Origin: Ruminococcus sp.
GTDB taxonomy: Bacteria > Bacillota > Clostridia > Oscillospirales > Ruminococcaceae
Reading direction: 5' to 3'
Assembly (NCBI GenBank): GCA_015066815.1
Contig: SVNR01000011.1
Coordinates: forward strand, 1-57,420
DNA: 57,420 bases
The notes below the pieces were generated by a model that was given only the letters and a program-made list of their open reading frames with translations, had not been told where the DNA came from and did no database searches. Made by a program: the position numbers and the translations under genes. Positions 1 through 7,874 of the stretch are shown here, one piece after another (the stretch's first letter is position 1; each line of letters opens with the position of its first letter).

Positions 1-433
1 CCCACTCGCCTGCCTTTACTGTCTCGGAAGCAAGCTCAACTGTTTCGAAGGTCTCTCCGTCCTTACAGAGATATGTAAGTGTAAGTCTGAAGTTTTCGCT
101 TTCTTCTCCCTTATGACTTACAAAAACGCTGTAGTCGTATTTTTTTCCGCCTTCAAGGTAGAAGCCCTTTGCAGAGCTGACACCGTCATCTGTGCTCAGA
201 CGGTTTTCTACACGCATAGAACGTGTTCCTCCATGCGGATTCTGCTCATCTGCAGTAAGCAGAACCTGGTCTCCGCAGTTTATCCACCCTTCATAAGTTA
301 CATCAAAGTCGTTTGAAACGTATACCGCTTCAGCTGATAATTCAGAAAACGTTGATTCCGGAAATGCAGTGAGCGTTCCTGCTGATATTGCTATCGCCGC
401 AATCAAAGCACATGTTTTCTTGAAAATACACAT
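1..433 (-). CDS. Secreted CBM22-type protein, N-terminal part (gene runs off the window)
   Basis: This open frame runs from ATG at 433 leftward off the window edge (144 codons seen). AGGAGG lies 9 bases upstream of the ATG. The first ~37 residues form a signal peptide (a Lys-Lys pair, a hydrophobic Ala/Ile stretch, then a likely cleavage after SAEA). A beta-sandwich module follows with the start and spacing of CBM22: NDFD, then EGW, a GGTRSM segment, YDYSVFV and LTLTYL. R. flavefaciens xylanolytic enzymes often place a CBM22 directly after the signal peptide, with catalytic domains and a dockerin further on, so a xylanase or related dockerin enzyme is likely. The catalytic part is not visible. 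Its promoter carries the same upstream element as the GH30 gene. Confidence 0.8.
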   Translation of the reverse strand, partial: MCIFKKTCALIAAIAISAGTLTAFPESTFSELSAEAVYVSNDFDVTYEGWINCGDQVLLTADEQNPHGGTRSMRVENRLSTDDGVSSAKGFYLEGGKKYDYSVFVSHKGEESENFRLTLTYLCKDGETFETVELASETVKAGEW

Positions 434-753
434 ACTCCTACCATCCTCCTGTTTTTTGTGGTTATGTTTCTTCTTTTTGATTGCGTAATATGAAAATCAG
501 AATATTTATTTTTTTAATCTCTTTTTATTTTTTGTTTTTTCTGCAAAGAAGCATCATCTGAATATGAAGCTTTTAAATATACAGAAAGTTTTTTCAGAAA
601 AGAACTGCAGCCTGACTTGTCATAGTTAAATGTCTTTCAAGCCCTCTTATGTACAGATAATACTGTTTCTCAAATATGTACGCTATTGACTTTTAAACTA
701 TATTAGTGCAGTTTGCATAGTACTTTTCAAATTTAACGCAATCTTATATCATA

Positions 754-822
754 ATAATACCATGAACAGTACAAAGTAGCAACCCATAATCTGCACATTA
801 GGTGGATAAAATACATTTTTGA
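754..822 (-). promoter_or_regulatory. Promoter with shared upstream element, copy B (CBM22-protein gene)
   Basis: On the minus strand there is TTGCTA (782-777), a 17-base spacer and TATTAT (759-754). Directly upstream of and touching the -35 is a conserved ~40-base element (780-822) also found at 1093-1136 and 3564-3607. Its shared blocks, read on the plus strand, are CAACCCA, CACAT, GGT(A/G)GA and AAAA(T/C)ACA. It would drive the gene starting at 433 with a leader of about 310 bases. Position and half-site spacing suit an AraC-family activator. Confidence 0.65.
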
Positions 823-869
823 AGGTGATTTGTATTCAAAATACATGCATACAAATTTTGAAAAAGAAA

Positions 870-911
870 ACAAACGACCCCAGAAATATGCTTTTTTCTG
901 AGGTCGTTTGT
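870..911 (-). terminator. Rho-independent terminator, minus strand
   Basis: A near-perfect stem (ACAAACGACC and CAGAAA pairing with TTTCTG and GGTCGTTTGT) is followed on the minus strand by TTTTCTTTTTC. It ends the short transcript predicted from the promoter at 1067-1095 and lies just upstream of promoter copy B. Confidence 0.75.
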
Positions 912-1060
912 CGGTTCTTATATAAAAATTTAAGAGGCTTAAAGAAAAAATCATAATTGTAAGCAATGCATACAAACAAATTATAGGCTTTTGTATTAGT
1001 ACATTTTGTAGCGCATTGCATAAACTGCGGCTCAACGTATTGTTCAGTCGTACCGTTTAT
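870..1060 (-). ncRNA. Candidate short transcript (promoter-to-terminator unit without a convincing gene)
   Basis: Promoter copy A (1067-1095) fires leftward and the terminator at 870-911 stops it about 190 bases later. The open frames inside lack a Shine-Dalgarno sequence and have no recognisable protein. It could be a regulatory RNA sharing control with the xylanase genes. It could equally be the scar of a deleted gene that kept only its promoter and terminator. The sequence cannot separate these. Confidence 0.35.
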
Positions 1061-1066
1061 GTATTT

Positions 1067-1136
1067 ATAATACCATAACAAACAGGGCTTTACAACCCAC
1101 AATTCACATATTTGGTAGATAAAATACACATTATTT
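1067..1136 (-). promoter_or_regulatory. Promoter with shared upstream element, copy A
   Basis: On the minus strand: TTGTAA (1095-1090), a 17-base spacer, TATTAT (1072-1067), with the shared element at 1093-1136 immediately upstream. Organisation is identical to the copies at 754-822 and 3538-3607. Confidence 0.65.
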
Positions 1137-1154
1137 TTAGGACAAATAAAAAAA

Positions 1155-1184
1155 ATCCCGGTTTTCTGGTATGAAAACCGGGAT
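1155..1184 (-). terminator. Terminator of the GH30 gene
   Basis: A 12-bp stem ATCCCGGTTTTC / GAAAACCGGGAT with a 6-base loop, followed on the minus strand by a run of T. It lies about 40 bases past the GH30-dockerin stop codon. Confidence 0.85.
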
Positions 1185-1221
1185 AAATGATACTTGTATT
1201 GTACAAATATACGAACAAATT

Positions 1222-3360
1222 TTATACAAGTGAGTTCTTGAGCATGATAAGATCCAGGATAGAAACCCTTCCGTCACTGTTCATATCTGCATTCTTTACA
1301 CCTGTATCTGAAAGTGTTGTCTTTCCGACAAGATGCTGGATAACACGCACAAGGTCAGATGCTGTAACTGAACCGTTTGCATCAGCGTCACCCTTCACAG
1401 GACCAGCAGGTGCCTGAGTTGCAGGAGTAGCTGAAGTAGTTGTTGTTACTGTTGTTACAGGCTTTGTGGTTGTTGTAGTAGGTGCCGGAGTAGTAACTGT
1501 TGTTACAACTGTTGTAACCTCAGCAGGACCGTTTATGGATACACCTTCCTTGGCAACGATAACTTCGTCAGCATAGAAGTTCATAGTTCCGTTTGCTGTT
1601 TCGATAACAAGCTGCATCTCTGTAGCATCTGAAGGTATCTGGTATGAAGGATTGTAGAGCTGAACGTAATTTTCCTTTGTACAGGTCTTGGTGTCTATGT
1701 TGGCATACTTTGTTTCGCCTGAGCTGTTCTTGTACTGAAGAGTCAGACTAAGCTTTTCTGTGTTTACATCTGCGTCAAGGAAATTAACACATGCGCTGAA
1801 GCAGAACTTCTGACCAGGCTTGAATGTTGAAACAGGAAGGCTCTTCTGCATACCGTTCCAAGCTGATGTACGATCTGTTACAACTACTGCGTTTGTTCCG
1901 TTGTAAGGAGCTCTTCCGCTGAGCTGAAGCTTTACTTCGCCTCTTGCTTCCCAGTCGCAGAGGTTGTCTTCAAACTTATCGTGATAATAATATCCGTTCT
2001 GATCAGGATTTATAACTGCCGGGGGTGTAGGATTTGTATTTCCTGAGCTTGTTCCGTGGTCGCTTGTAAGTGTTATTACGAAGGTGGAAACACTCTGTGC
2101 AGGAAGCTGTGCAAAGAAGTTGCCGCCGTTTGTTTCAAGGTTCTGAGTCTCTGCAATGTTTTCACCCTGTGTTGTTCTGTATCTGTCAACATCGGCAATA
2201 GTCTTTCCGCTTATTGAGAATTCCTGCGCATAACCTGTTGTGCTTTTGTTTACAGCTACGATAACTACCTTGTTCTTATCACCCTTATATGCCGAAACAA
2301 GAACATTGTTTGCAGGCTGTTCTGTAGCGTTTACTCTTACGTAGCCCGGACGTACCCACTTGGAATAATGAGCCATACAGTAACCTCTCTTACTGATGTT
2401 TCCGTCTTCCTTCATAGGGCTGTAGCTTCGGCGGATATACCACCATACATATGCACTCATGTTTCCGACTACAAGACCGTTATGTATGTTTTCTGCAACT
2501 GAGATAGCCTCAGGCCAGTTATCTGCAGAGTTTGCGTTACTGTTCGGAACGTATACTTCTGTCATCCATATTTCTTTTCCGCAGCTTTCAAGTGCGGCAA
2601 AATCCATCTGACTTCTCTGTGTTCCGTAGAAGTGTGTACCGAAAAGGTCACAGTTCGCCATAGCTTTGCTGTTGTTGAGAATCTTTGTATAGTAGTCCTT
2701 GTTTGTATACTGGAAGGTTTCAGGAGACATTACGCGGGCACTTGTGATCTTGTCAGCATAGTTTGCAAGGAAGTCTGTTGTTTCATCAGATGACCAGGCT
2801 GTCCACTCACCTGCGTAGTCAGGCTCGTTCTGAACAGAGACCGAGTAGATCTGAACACCCTTGCTCTTCATATAGCTGCAGAAGTCGTTAAGATGCTGTG
2901 CGTATGCAGCATAGTTTCTTTTCGGAAGATGAAGCTTACCGCCTCTTATACCGCCTGAGCCTTTTTCAGCGAGATTTGATGGCGGTTCCCAAGGTGAAGC
3001 AAATATAACAGCACCCTGTGACTGTGCATACTTTGCAGTATCAACTGCTTTGTACCACTGGTTCTTGTCCGGGTTTACGAATACACGGAGAACAGTCATA
3101 CCGAGCTGGTTTTTACCGTTTCCGAATGCAGTCTGTCTTTGAGAAGAGGAGAGGTCCGCACCTGTCCATTCAGGATGGTTTATACCACCGAAGCCTCTTA
3201 TCATCTGATGACTCTTTGAGAGATCTACTGTAACCACGCTTGCCGCATGTACCTCAACAGCACCCGGCATCATCGCCGCCATTCCGGCAATCATTGTCAC
3301 TGCTGTCATCATAGACACGCAGGACTTCATAAGTTTTTTAAAATTAACCATAGTTATCAC
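1222..3360 (-). CDS. Secreted GH30 (subfamily 8-like) glucuronoxylan endoxylanase with CBM22 and dockerin
   Basis: This is an extracellular xylanase for a cellulosome-like complex. Domains in order: signal peptide (~1-40, Met/Ala-rich), GH30 TIM barrel with beta-sandwich (~41-430), CBM22-like xylan-binding module (~445-605), Thr/Pro linker (~610-645) and a type I dockerin with two calcium loops (~650-712). The acid/base sits in QNEPD (Glu179) and the nucleophile in MTEVY (Glu268); after signal removal these match the usual GH30_8 spacing. The WWYIRRSYS segment keeps the arginine that in GH30_8 enzymes binds the methylglucuronate branch, so glucuronoxylan is the likely substrate. GTG at 3360 is chosen because AAAGG lies 6 bases upstream; an ATG at 3351 is too far from any SD. 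The gene diverges from an AraC-type regulator. Confidence 0.93.
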   Translation of the reverse strand: MITMVNFKKLMKSCVSMMTAVTMIAGMAAMMPGAVEVHAASVVTVDLSKSHQMIRGFGGINHPEWTGADLSSSQRQTAFGNGKNQLGMTVLRVFVNPDKNQWYKAVDTAKYAQSQGAVIFASPWEPPSNLAEKGSGGIRGGKLHLPKRNYAAYAQHLNDFCSYMKSKGVQIYSVSVQNEPDYAGEWTAWSSDETTDFLANYADKITSARVMSPETFQYTNKDYYTKILNNSKAMANCDLFGTHFYGTQRSQMDFAALESCGKEIWMTEVYVPNSNANSADNWPEAISVAENIHNGLVVGNMSAYVWWYIRRSYSPMKEDGNISKRGYCMAHYSKWVRPGYVRVNATEQPANNVLVSAYKGDKNKVVIVAVNKSTTGYAQEFSISGKTIADVDRYRTTQGENIAETQNLETNGGNFFAQLPAQSVSTFVITLTSDHGTSSGNTNPTPPAVINPDQNGYYYHDKFEDNLCDWEARGEVKLQLSGRAPYNGTNAVVVTDRTSAWNGMQKSLPVSTFKPGQKFCFSACVNFLDADVNTEKLSLTLQYKNSSGETKYANIDTKTCTKENYVQLYNPSYQIPSDATEMQLVIETANGTMNFYADEVIVAKEGVSINGPAEVTTVVTTVTTPAPTTTTTKPVTTVTTTTSATPATQAPAGPVKGDADANGSVTASDLVRVIQHLVGKTTLSDTGVKNADMNSDGRVSILDLIMLKNSLV

Positions 3361-3537
3361 ACAAATCCTTTCCAAAATAAAAAATAACCGTACAAATTTT
3401 TTTCATCCCTGACAGATAAAAAAACTCACCTCATTTCGTAAAGACCAAATACCAAACCTGTACGTGTTTTCAGTTCCAATCTGCATGTTTAGTCTTGTTG
3501 CACAATAACATTTATAACAAGACCCTCTTACTTATTA

Positions 3538-3607
3538 ATTTTATCATTGATATAACTTTTACACAACCCACAAACTACACATACAGGTAGACAAAACACA
3601 CATTTTT
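3538..3607 (-). promoter_or_regulatory. GH30 promoter with shared upstream element, copy C
   Basis: Minus strand: TTGTGT (3566-3561), a 17-base spacer, TAAAAT (3543-3538). The shared element covers 3564-3607, between this promoter and the divergent regulator promoter. It contains two roughly direct half-sites (TGTG near each start, about 19 bases apart), as AraC-family sites often do. Regulation by the neighbouring AraC-type protein is inferred from proximity. Confidence 0.65.
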
Positions 3608-3610
3608 CTA

Positions 3611-3639
3611 TTGACCTTTCAAGTATAAAATGGTATAAT
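3611..3639 (+). promoter_or_regulatory. Promoter of the AraC-type regulator
   Basis: TTGACC (3611-3616), a 17-base spacer and a perfect TATAAT (3634-3639). It lies back-to-back with the GH30 promoter across the shared element, so autoregulation is plausible. Confidence 0.7.
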
Positions 3640-3801
3640 CATTACAAGAACTCCGGTGTCCGGATAAAAAATATGTACTCAGACGCAAGCTATGAATTGT
3701 ATGTATATTTTTTTACATCACTTTTCGTTCTTAAAACGCTGCTGATGCAGTCTGAAAAGTATTCATAGAATCATACGAACTTTTTTGAGAGGTGATCGGA
3801 A

Positions 3802-6021
3802 GTGCAGAGAAAACGTCTTATTTTCGGTATAGTAGCCGCACAGGCATCAGATATAGAACAACGCCGGATCATGAAGGGGATCATTGAACAGGCCAAGCTC
3901 TTAAACATAGACGTTGTAGTGATATCCAACATCTACAATCCCGACCAGTCAGCCCGGACTCTTGACTGCAAAATAGAAAACAATATATACAGACTCATAG
4001 GCTCGCCCGAACTTGACGGAATTATTCTGATAGCCGAGGCTATAACCAGTTCCGAGCTGCGTCTGCGCATCAGAAACATTCTTGAAACACGTCCTCAGAC
4101 TCCCGTGGTCGTAATAGGCAGTATGCCGAAGGAATATATTCTTCCGCACTTTGAGTTTATAAACACCGATGATGAACGGGATATGGAAGAAATAACAGAC
4201 CATCTTATCGAAGAACACGGCTTTACTGACATAGACTTTCTCAGCGGACACCCCGATACAGATGTATCCGGTCTAAGAGAAAACGGCTACAGACGCTCGC
4301 TTGAAAAACACGGGATAGCTTTTGACCGCAGCAAGGTCATATCCGGAGACTTCTGGATGACCTCAGGAGAAAAGCTTGCACATGAATACATAGACAAGAG
4401 CCGTCCCATGCCCGAAGCACTCATATGTGCAAACGACTATATGGCATACGGACTTCTTGACGAGTTTGCAGAAAACAACATAGAGGTTCCCGGTGACATC
4501 TCAATAATCGGATATGAACACATTCTGCAGAGACCCTATCATCACCCCACGCTTTCTACATATCAGCGCAACAGGATAAACCTCGGCGCAGAAGCATTAA
4601 GAATGCTCCATGCCGCAACAACAAAAAGAAAATACAAGCGTTCCCTGACACTTAACGGAAAATTCATTTCCGGAAACACCTGCACCTGCGGACTGTGCAG
4701 CAGCGAATACAACAAAGAGCTCTCAGAAAAGAAAACTGAGCACAAATACCGTTTTTTCAATCTTTTCAGTGATTTTGCAGAACGTCTTACCTCTTCAAGA
4801 TCCATGAGCGATTATGTTTCCGCTCTTTCAAACTACACCTATATGGTCAGAAATCTTGACGCCATGTATCTTTGTCTGTTTGAAGACTGGCACAACTCCG
4901 GAACAAACGAGCACAACAATCCTGTCATGAACTGCTACACGATCAAAAACGATTTTACAGAAGAGTACAAGACCTCTTTTGTTATGGAAAACGATATCTC
5001 CTCTATAGTGTCACAATGTACCGAACCCTGCGCATACTACTTCAATCCGCTGTTTTTCGCAGACCGCTACTTCGGATATATCGTTACTGTGTACAGAAAC
5101 CCTGACACCTACGATTCGATGTTCAGAAACTGGCTCAAAACAGTATCCAACACCCTCGAAATGCTCCGCATGAAAAACGATATAAGCTACCTTACCCAGT
5201 GTCACGGATTGTCGCAGCTTCATGATTCGACAACAGGGCTATATAACAAGACCGGTTTTGAGGACGCAATAAAAAGAGCCGTTTCTTCATCGGCACCGGG
5301 AAAAGACATCTATCTTATGGTACTTAAAACAGAGCTTTTTTCTGAAAACATACATTTTGATGATCAGGGAACAAAGTACAAGATCATAAAGGAAATAACC
5401 GACATAGTAAAGGACATTACTGTAAACAAAAACGAGATGTGCGGACATTTTTCCGAAAACACATATGTTTTTGCAGGTGTCGGAAACTATCAGGACGAAT
5501 ACTGCGATATCCTCAACGACAAGCTCAGCTGCATGGTGCTTCACGCCCCCACCTACATATCCGAATACGGCACAAACTCCTTTGCGTGCATCGCTCAAAA
5601 ATTTCCGATAGAAGCTTTTGATTATGAAAAGGCACTGTCTGATATGCTCGACCGCTTAAACAGCGAATCTGCCGAAAAAATCTCAAAGCAAAGCTACCCT
5701 CACTATTCGGATTTTCAGTCTCTGAGAAACAAGATTTATCTCAATCCATCTCAGCAGTACTTTTCCGAAGAGATATGTCAGAAGCTGTGTCTTAGCACAG
5801 GATATTTCCGGAACATCTACAAAAAATATTTTGACATAAGCTATCATCAGGACTGCATACGCAGCAAGATCTCACTGGCAAAGTACCTTCTGTGTACAAC
5901 CTCTATGAGTATAACTGCAATAGCCGCAAAGTGCGGTTATGATGACGAAAAATATTTTATGAGGCTTTTCCAGCAGAACACATCACATACACCTAACAAA
6001 TACCGTATGCTGTTCCAGTGA
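3802..6021 (+). CDS. AraC-family regulator with LacI-like sensor domain and degenerate GGDEF-like region
   Basis: This is a 739-residue one-component transcription factor. Residues ~5-290 form a LacI/PBP1-type ligand-binding fold (FGIVAAQ start, RRIMKG, VVVIG, ICANDYMAYG, ISIIGYE). A CxCGLC cysteine cluster lies near residues 294-299. A GAF-like or coiled section follows (~320-470). Residues ~470-630 resemble a GGDEF domain: DSTTGLYNKTGF matches the usual D-x-LTGL-x-N-R start, but the active loop reads CGHFSENTYVF near 547, so it cannot be a normal diguanylate cyclase. Residues ~640-739 are two AraC helix-turn-helix motifs. Start GTG with GAGGTGA 7 bases upstream. It diverges from the GH30 gene and probably controls it. 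A sugar ligand and c-di-GMP binding by the dead GGDEF are inferences. Confidence 0.85.
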   Translation: MQRKRLIFGIVAAQASDIEQRRIMKGIIEQAKLLNIDVVVISNIYNPDQSARTLDCKIENNIYRLIGSPELDGIILIAEAITSSELRLRIRNILETRPQTPVVVIGSMPKEYILPHFEFINTDDERDMEEITDHLIEEHGFTDIDFLSGHPDTDVSGLRENGYRRSLEKHGIAFDRSKVISGDFWMTSGEKLAHEYIDKSRPMPEALICANDYMAYGLLDEFAENNIEVPGDISIIGYEHILQRPYHHPTLSTYQRNRINLGAEALRMLHAATTKRKYKRSLTLNGKFISGNTCTCGLCSSEYNKELSEKKTEHKYRFFNLFSDFAERLTSSRSMSDYVSALSNYTYMVRNLDAMYLCLFEDWHNSGTNEHNNPVMNCYTIKNDFTEEYKTSFVMENDISSIVSQCTEPCAYYFNPLFFADRYFGYIVTVYRNPDTYDSMFRNWLKTVSNTLEMLRMKNDISYLTQCHGLSQLHDSTTGLYNKTGFEDAIKRAVSSSAPGKDIYLMVLKTELFSENIHFDDQGTKYKIIKEITDIVKDITVNKNEMCGHFSENTYVFAGVGNYQDEYCDILNDKLSCMVLHAPTYISEYGTNSFACIAQKFPIEAFDYEKALSDMLDRLNSESAEKISKQSYPHYSDFQSLRNKIYLNPSQQYFSEEICQKLCLSTGYFRNIYKKYFDISYHQDCIRSKISLAKYLLCTTSMSITAIAAKCGYDDEKYFMRLFQQNTSHTPNKYRMLFQ

Positions 6022-6063
6022 TGTCTGTTTCCGTTTTTTATTTCATCTGTAACTGAATTTTTA

Positions 6064-6092
6064 TTGACAAGACTCTGAAGCTGTGTTATTAT
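6064..6092 (+). promoter_or_regulatory. Promoter of the DUF4230-like gene
   Basis: TTGACA (6064-6069), a 17-base spacer, TATTAT (6087-6092). The leader contains the palindromic repeat at 6119-6199. Confidence 0.65.
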
Positions 6093-6118
6093 CAGTTTGT
6101 AGAGCCTTGTTTTTTATA

Positions 6119-6199
6119 GTTTTTGCACTCCTGCTGACTTTTGAAGCTAAGTGCACACCGAATGATAGTAAACCACCGGAAAAATATATGTTTACTATA
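6119..6199. repeat. Dispersed palindromic element (two hairpins)
   Basis: A GCAC...GTGC hairpin with internal GCTGAC, followed by the arms ATAGTAAAC (6165-6173) and GTTTACTAT (6190-6198). It belongs to the family seen at 24153, 27221 and 33956. It lies in the 5' leader of the gene at 6223. Confidence 0.6.
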
Positions 6200-6222
6200 A
6201 CTATAGAAAGGAAAGATGTAAA

Positions 6223-7032
6223 ATGAAAGAAAAGTTCAGAAGTTTTTCCCGCAGGCTGGATCTGTATATAGAAACAAAAAGATTCAGATGGTTAAAATCG
6301 CTTATTCTCGCTCTCGGCTTCACTGTTACCGGATGCGTCTGCTTTCTGGCGGGATTTTTTCTCAACCGGGACGAAAATATGATCTATAAAAGCCACATCA
6401 ACGCTATGTCTGATGCACCGGTCACCACCACAGCTCCCTCTACTCAGGAAGAGTCTGAAAGCACAGATGCAGCCGTGACCGGTATTCCTGAAGAAACCGA
6501 GCCGGTGACGGAAACCACTCCTGCAAGGATAACAATAGACGAAAATCTTCTTAAGTCATATATTTCCGAAGATATCAGTGTTCCGTATATCGAATACAGC
6601 TATACCGACAAGGTAAGCTTTGAAAACAGAAGCAAAGTAAAGGGTATAAAGCTCCCGCTTACAAAAAAATCCTTCACACTTACCTACAACGGCACAATAT
6701 CCGCAGGAATAGACAGCTCACTGATTACTGCCTCTGCTGACAATGACACATATACAATATATGTGTCTCTGCCGGAAGCTCATATCATTTCACACACAGT
6801 ACACGAAGATTCTTTTTCTGTGTCAGACGCAAAAAACAACATTTTTAATCCGATAACTCCGGAGGATTATACAAACCTGTGCAGCTCACAAAGCAAAAAA
6901 AATGAAGAAAAAGCCCTTGCTGACGGCCTGCTGTCTGATGTGTACTCTGAGGCTGAGCGTATTATTTCCGACTATCTCAAGCTTGACGGTATTATTTCTT
7001 CTATGTATACTATAGAATTTATTTTACCTTAA
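6223..7032 (+). CDS. Single-span membrane protein with DUF4230-like extracellular domain
   Basis: 269 residues. A basic N-terminus is followed by one membrane span (~residues 24-46), a Thr/Glu-rich low-complexity spacer (~60-105) and a soluble extracellular domain. That domain has the layout of DUF4230: an alternating-strand segment with TLTYNGTISAGID, then YTIYVSLPEAHIISHTV, then a helical C-terminus. The function of DUF4230 is unknown to me. The start has AGAAAGGAAAGA just upstream. It is flanked on both sides by palindromic elements and appears monocistronic. The family call rests on motif resemblance only. Confidence 0.6.
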   Translation: MKEKFRSFSRRLDLYIETKRFRWLKSLILALGFTVTGCVCFLAGFFLNRDENMIYKSHINAMSDAPVTTTAPSTQEESESTDAAVTGIPEETEPVTETTPARITIDENLLKSYISEDISVPYIEYSYTDKVSFENRSKVKGIKLPLTKKSFTLTYNGTISAGIDSSLITASADNDTYTIYVSLPEAHIISHTVHEDSFSVSDAKNNIFNPITPEDYTNLCSSQSKKNEEKALADGLLSDVYSEAERIISDYLKLDGIISSMYTIEFILP

Positions 7033-7056
7033 ACAAAATAAGATATATAGATTAAT

Positions 7057-7093
7057 TATAGTGAACGTCAGATTTATTTTGACGTTCACTATA
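7057..7093. repeat. Palindromic element TATAGTGAACG type
   Basis: A near-perfect inverted repeat: TATAGTGAACGTCA pairs with TGACGTTCACTATA around a short loop, and TTTTTT follows on the plus strand. Here it can serve as the terminator of the preceding gene. Confidence 0.75.
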
Positions 7094-7192
7094 ATTTTTT
7101 CCTGTATCCTGAATATATATTTTTTTTAATGAAATAATATATATAGCTGCAGAATATGCAGGCTCAGATATTTTTGGTGAAAGGAAAAAAAT

Positions 7193-7543
7193 ATGAAAAA
7201 AGCTATAGCTCTTTCCTGTGCGTGTTTCCTGATCAGCGTAAGCTTGGTATCATGCGGAAACAAGGACAAAAACGACACAACCGTACAGGACAACAATAAA
7301 ACAACAACGACATCAGAGGTTACTACTGCACGTACTACTACTGCAGAAACAACATCCCGTACAACAGGGACATCCTACACAACAAGCCGCAGAGCTACAA
7401 CAGACATGAACGGCGGAGACGTATCCGAACACGGTGTAATGCCTGACGCTGATTCACCGCTTGAAGCGATACCTGACGCTATAGGAACTGCTGCAGAAGG
7501 CGTAGGAGACGCTGTATCAGAAGTAATAGACGACCTGACCTGA
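7193..7543 (+). CDS. Small Thr-rich lipoprotein
   Basis: 116 residues. The first 21 residues are a lipoprotein signal ending in the lipobox SLVSC, so Cys21 should be lipidated and the protein tethered to the outer face of the membrane. The rest is a low-complexity Thr/Ser spacer (~35-70) followed by an acidic, Ala/Gly-rich C-terminus predicted to form one amphipathic helix. No enzymatic motif is visible. AAAGGA precedes the ATG by 8 bases. It lies between two palindromic elements. Function unknown. Confidence 0.7.
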   Translation: MKKAIALSCACFLISVSLVSCGNKDKNDTTVQDNNKTTTTSEVTTARTTTAETTSRTTGTSYTTSRRATTDMNGGDVSEHGVMPDADSPLEAIPDAIGTAAEGVGDAVSEVIDDLT

Positions 7544-7565
7544 AAAACGAACATGGGCTTCATTA

Positions 7566-7591
7566 TATAGTAACAAAAAACGTTTACTATA
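7566..7591. repeat. Short palindromic element, degenerate copy
   Basis: The arms ATAGTAAC and GTTTACTAT are nested inside a wider GGGCTT...AAGCCC pairing (7554-7613). It follows the lipoprotein gene and may act as its terminator. Confidence 0.45.
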
Positions 7592-7688
7592 GTTTTCAAC
7601 ATAACAAAAGCCCGCATTCAACATTTTCAACCGGTATAACTGCCGATTATTCTTAGTTTACAGGTGCCGCTTATTATGTTTTAACTTC

Positions 7689-7733
7689 AATTCCACACAC
7701 CTTTCAACACCTTGTTGAAAGGTGTGTGGAATT
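7689..7733. terminator. Long perfect hairpin between the lipoprotein gene and glyQS
   Basis: A perfect 20-bp stem with a 5-base loop; the arms begin AATTCCACAC and end GTGTGGAATT. It lacks a clean T-run, so it may be a terminator or another structural repeat. Confidence 0.55.
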
Positions 7734-7750
7734 ATTTATTATGAAAAGCC

Positions 7751-7779
7751 TTGACAACCTTACTCATTTATCATAAAAT
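7751..7779 (+). promoter_or_regulatory. Promoter of glyQS
   Basis: TTGACA (7751-7756), a 17-base spacer, TAAAAT (7774-7779). The leader of about 90 bases is too short for a T-box and shows none; it carries the palindrome at 7806-7839 instead. Confidence 0.7.
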
Positions 7780-7805
7780 ATATAGTAAATGAAATATTTA
7801 TTTTT

Positions 7806-7839
7806 TATAGTGAACGCATTTTTTCCGGCGTTCACTATA
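7806..7839. repeat. Palindromic element in the glyQS leader
   Basis: The arms TATAGTGAACGC and GCGTTCACTATA flank a T-rich loop. It lies 20-30 bases after the predicted transcription start, ahead of the SD. Confidence 0.7.
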
Positions 7840-7874
7840 AATTTGATAACTACTGAATAAGGACGGTATTTTTT

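Noticed and set aside
733-1129. Two overlapping minus-strand open frames of about 100 codons in the xylanase locus
   Set aside because: They lack an SD, run through the duplicated promoter elements and a terminator, and resemble each other only because those DNA elements are repeated.
7544-7874. Possible T-box riboswitch before glyQS
   Set aside because: The T-box core sequence and a specifier hairpin are absent, and the predicted leader is too short.
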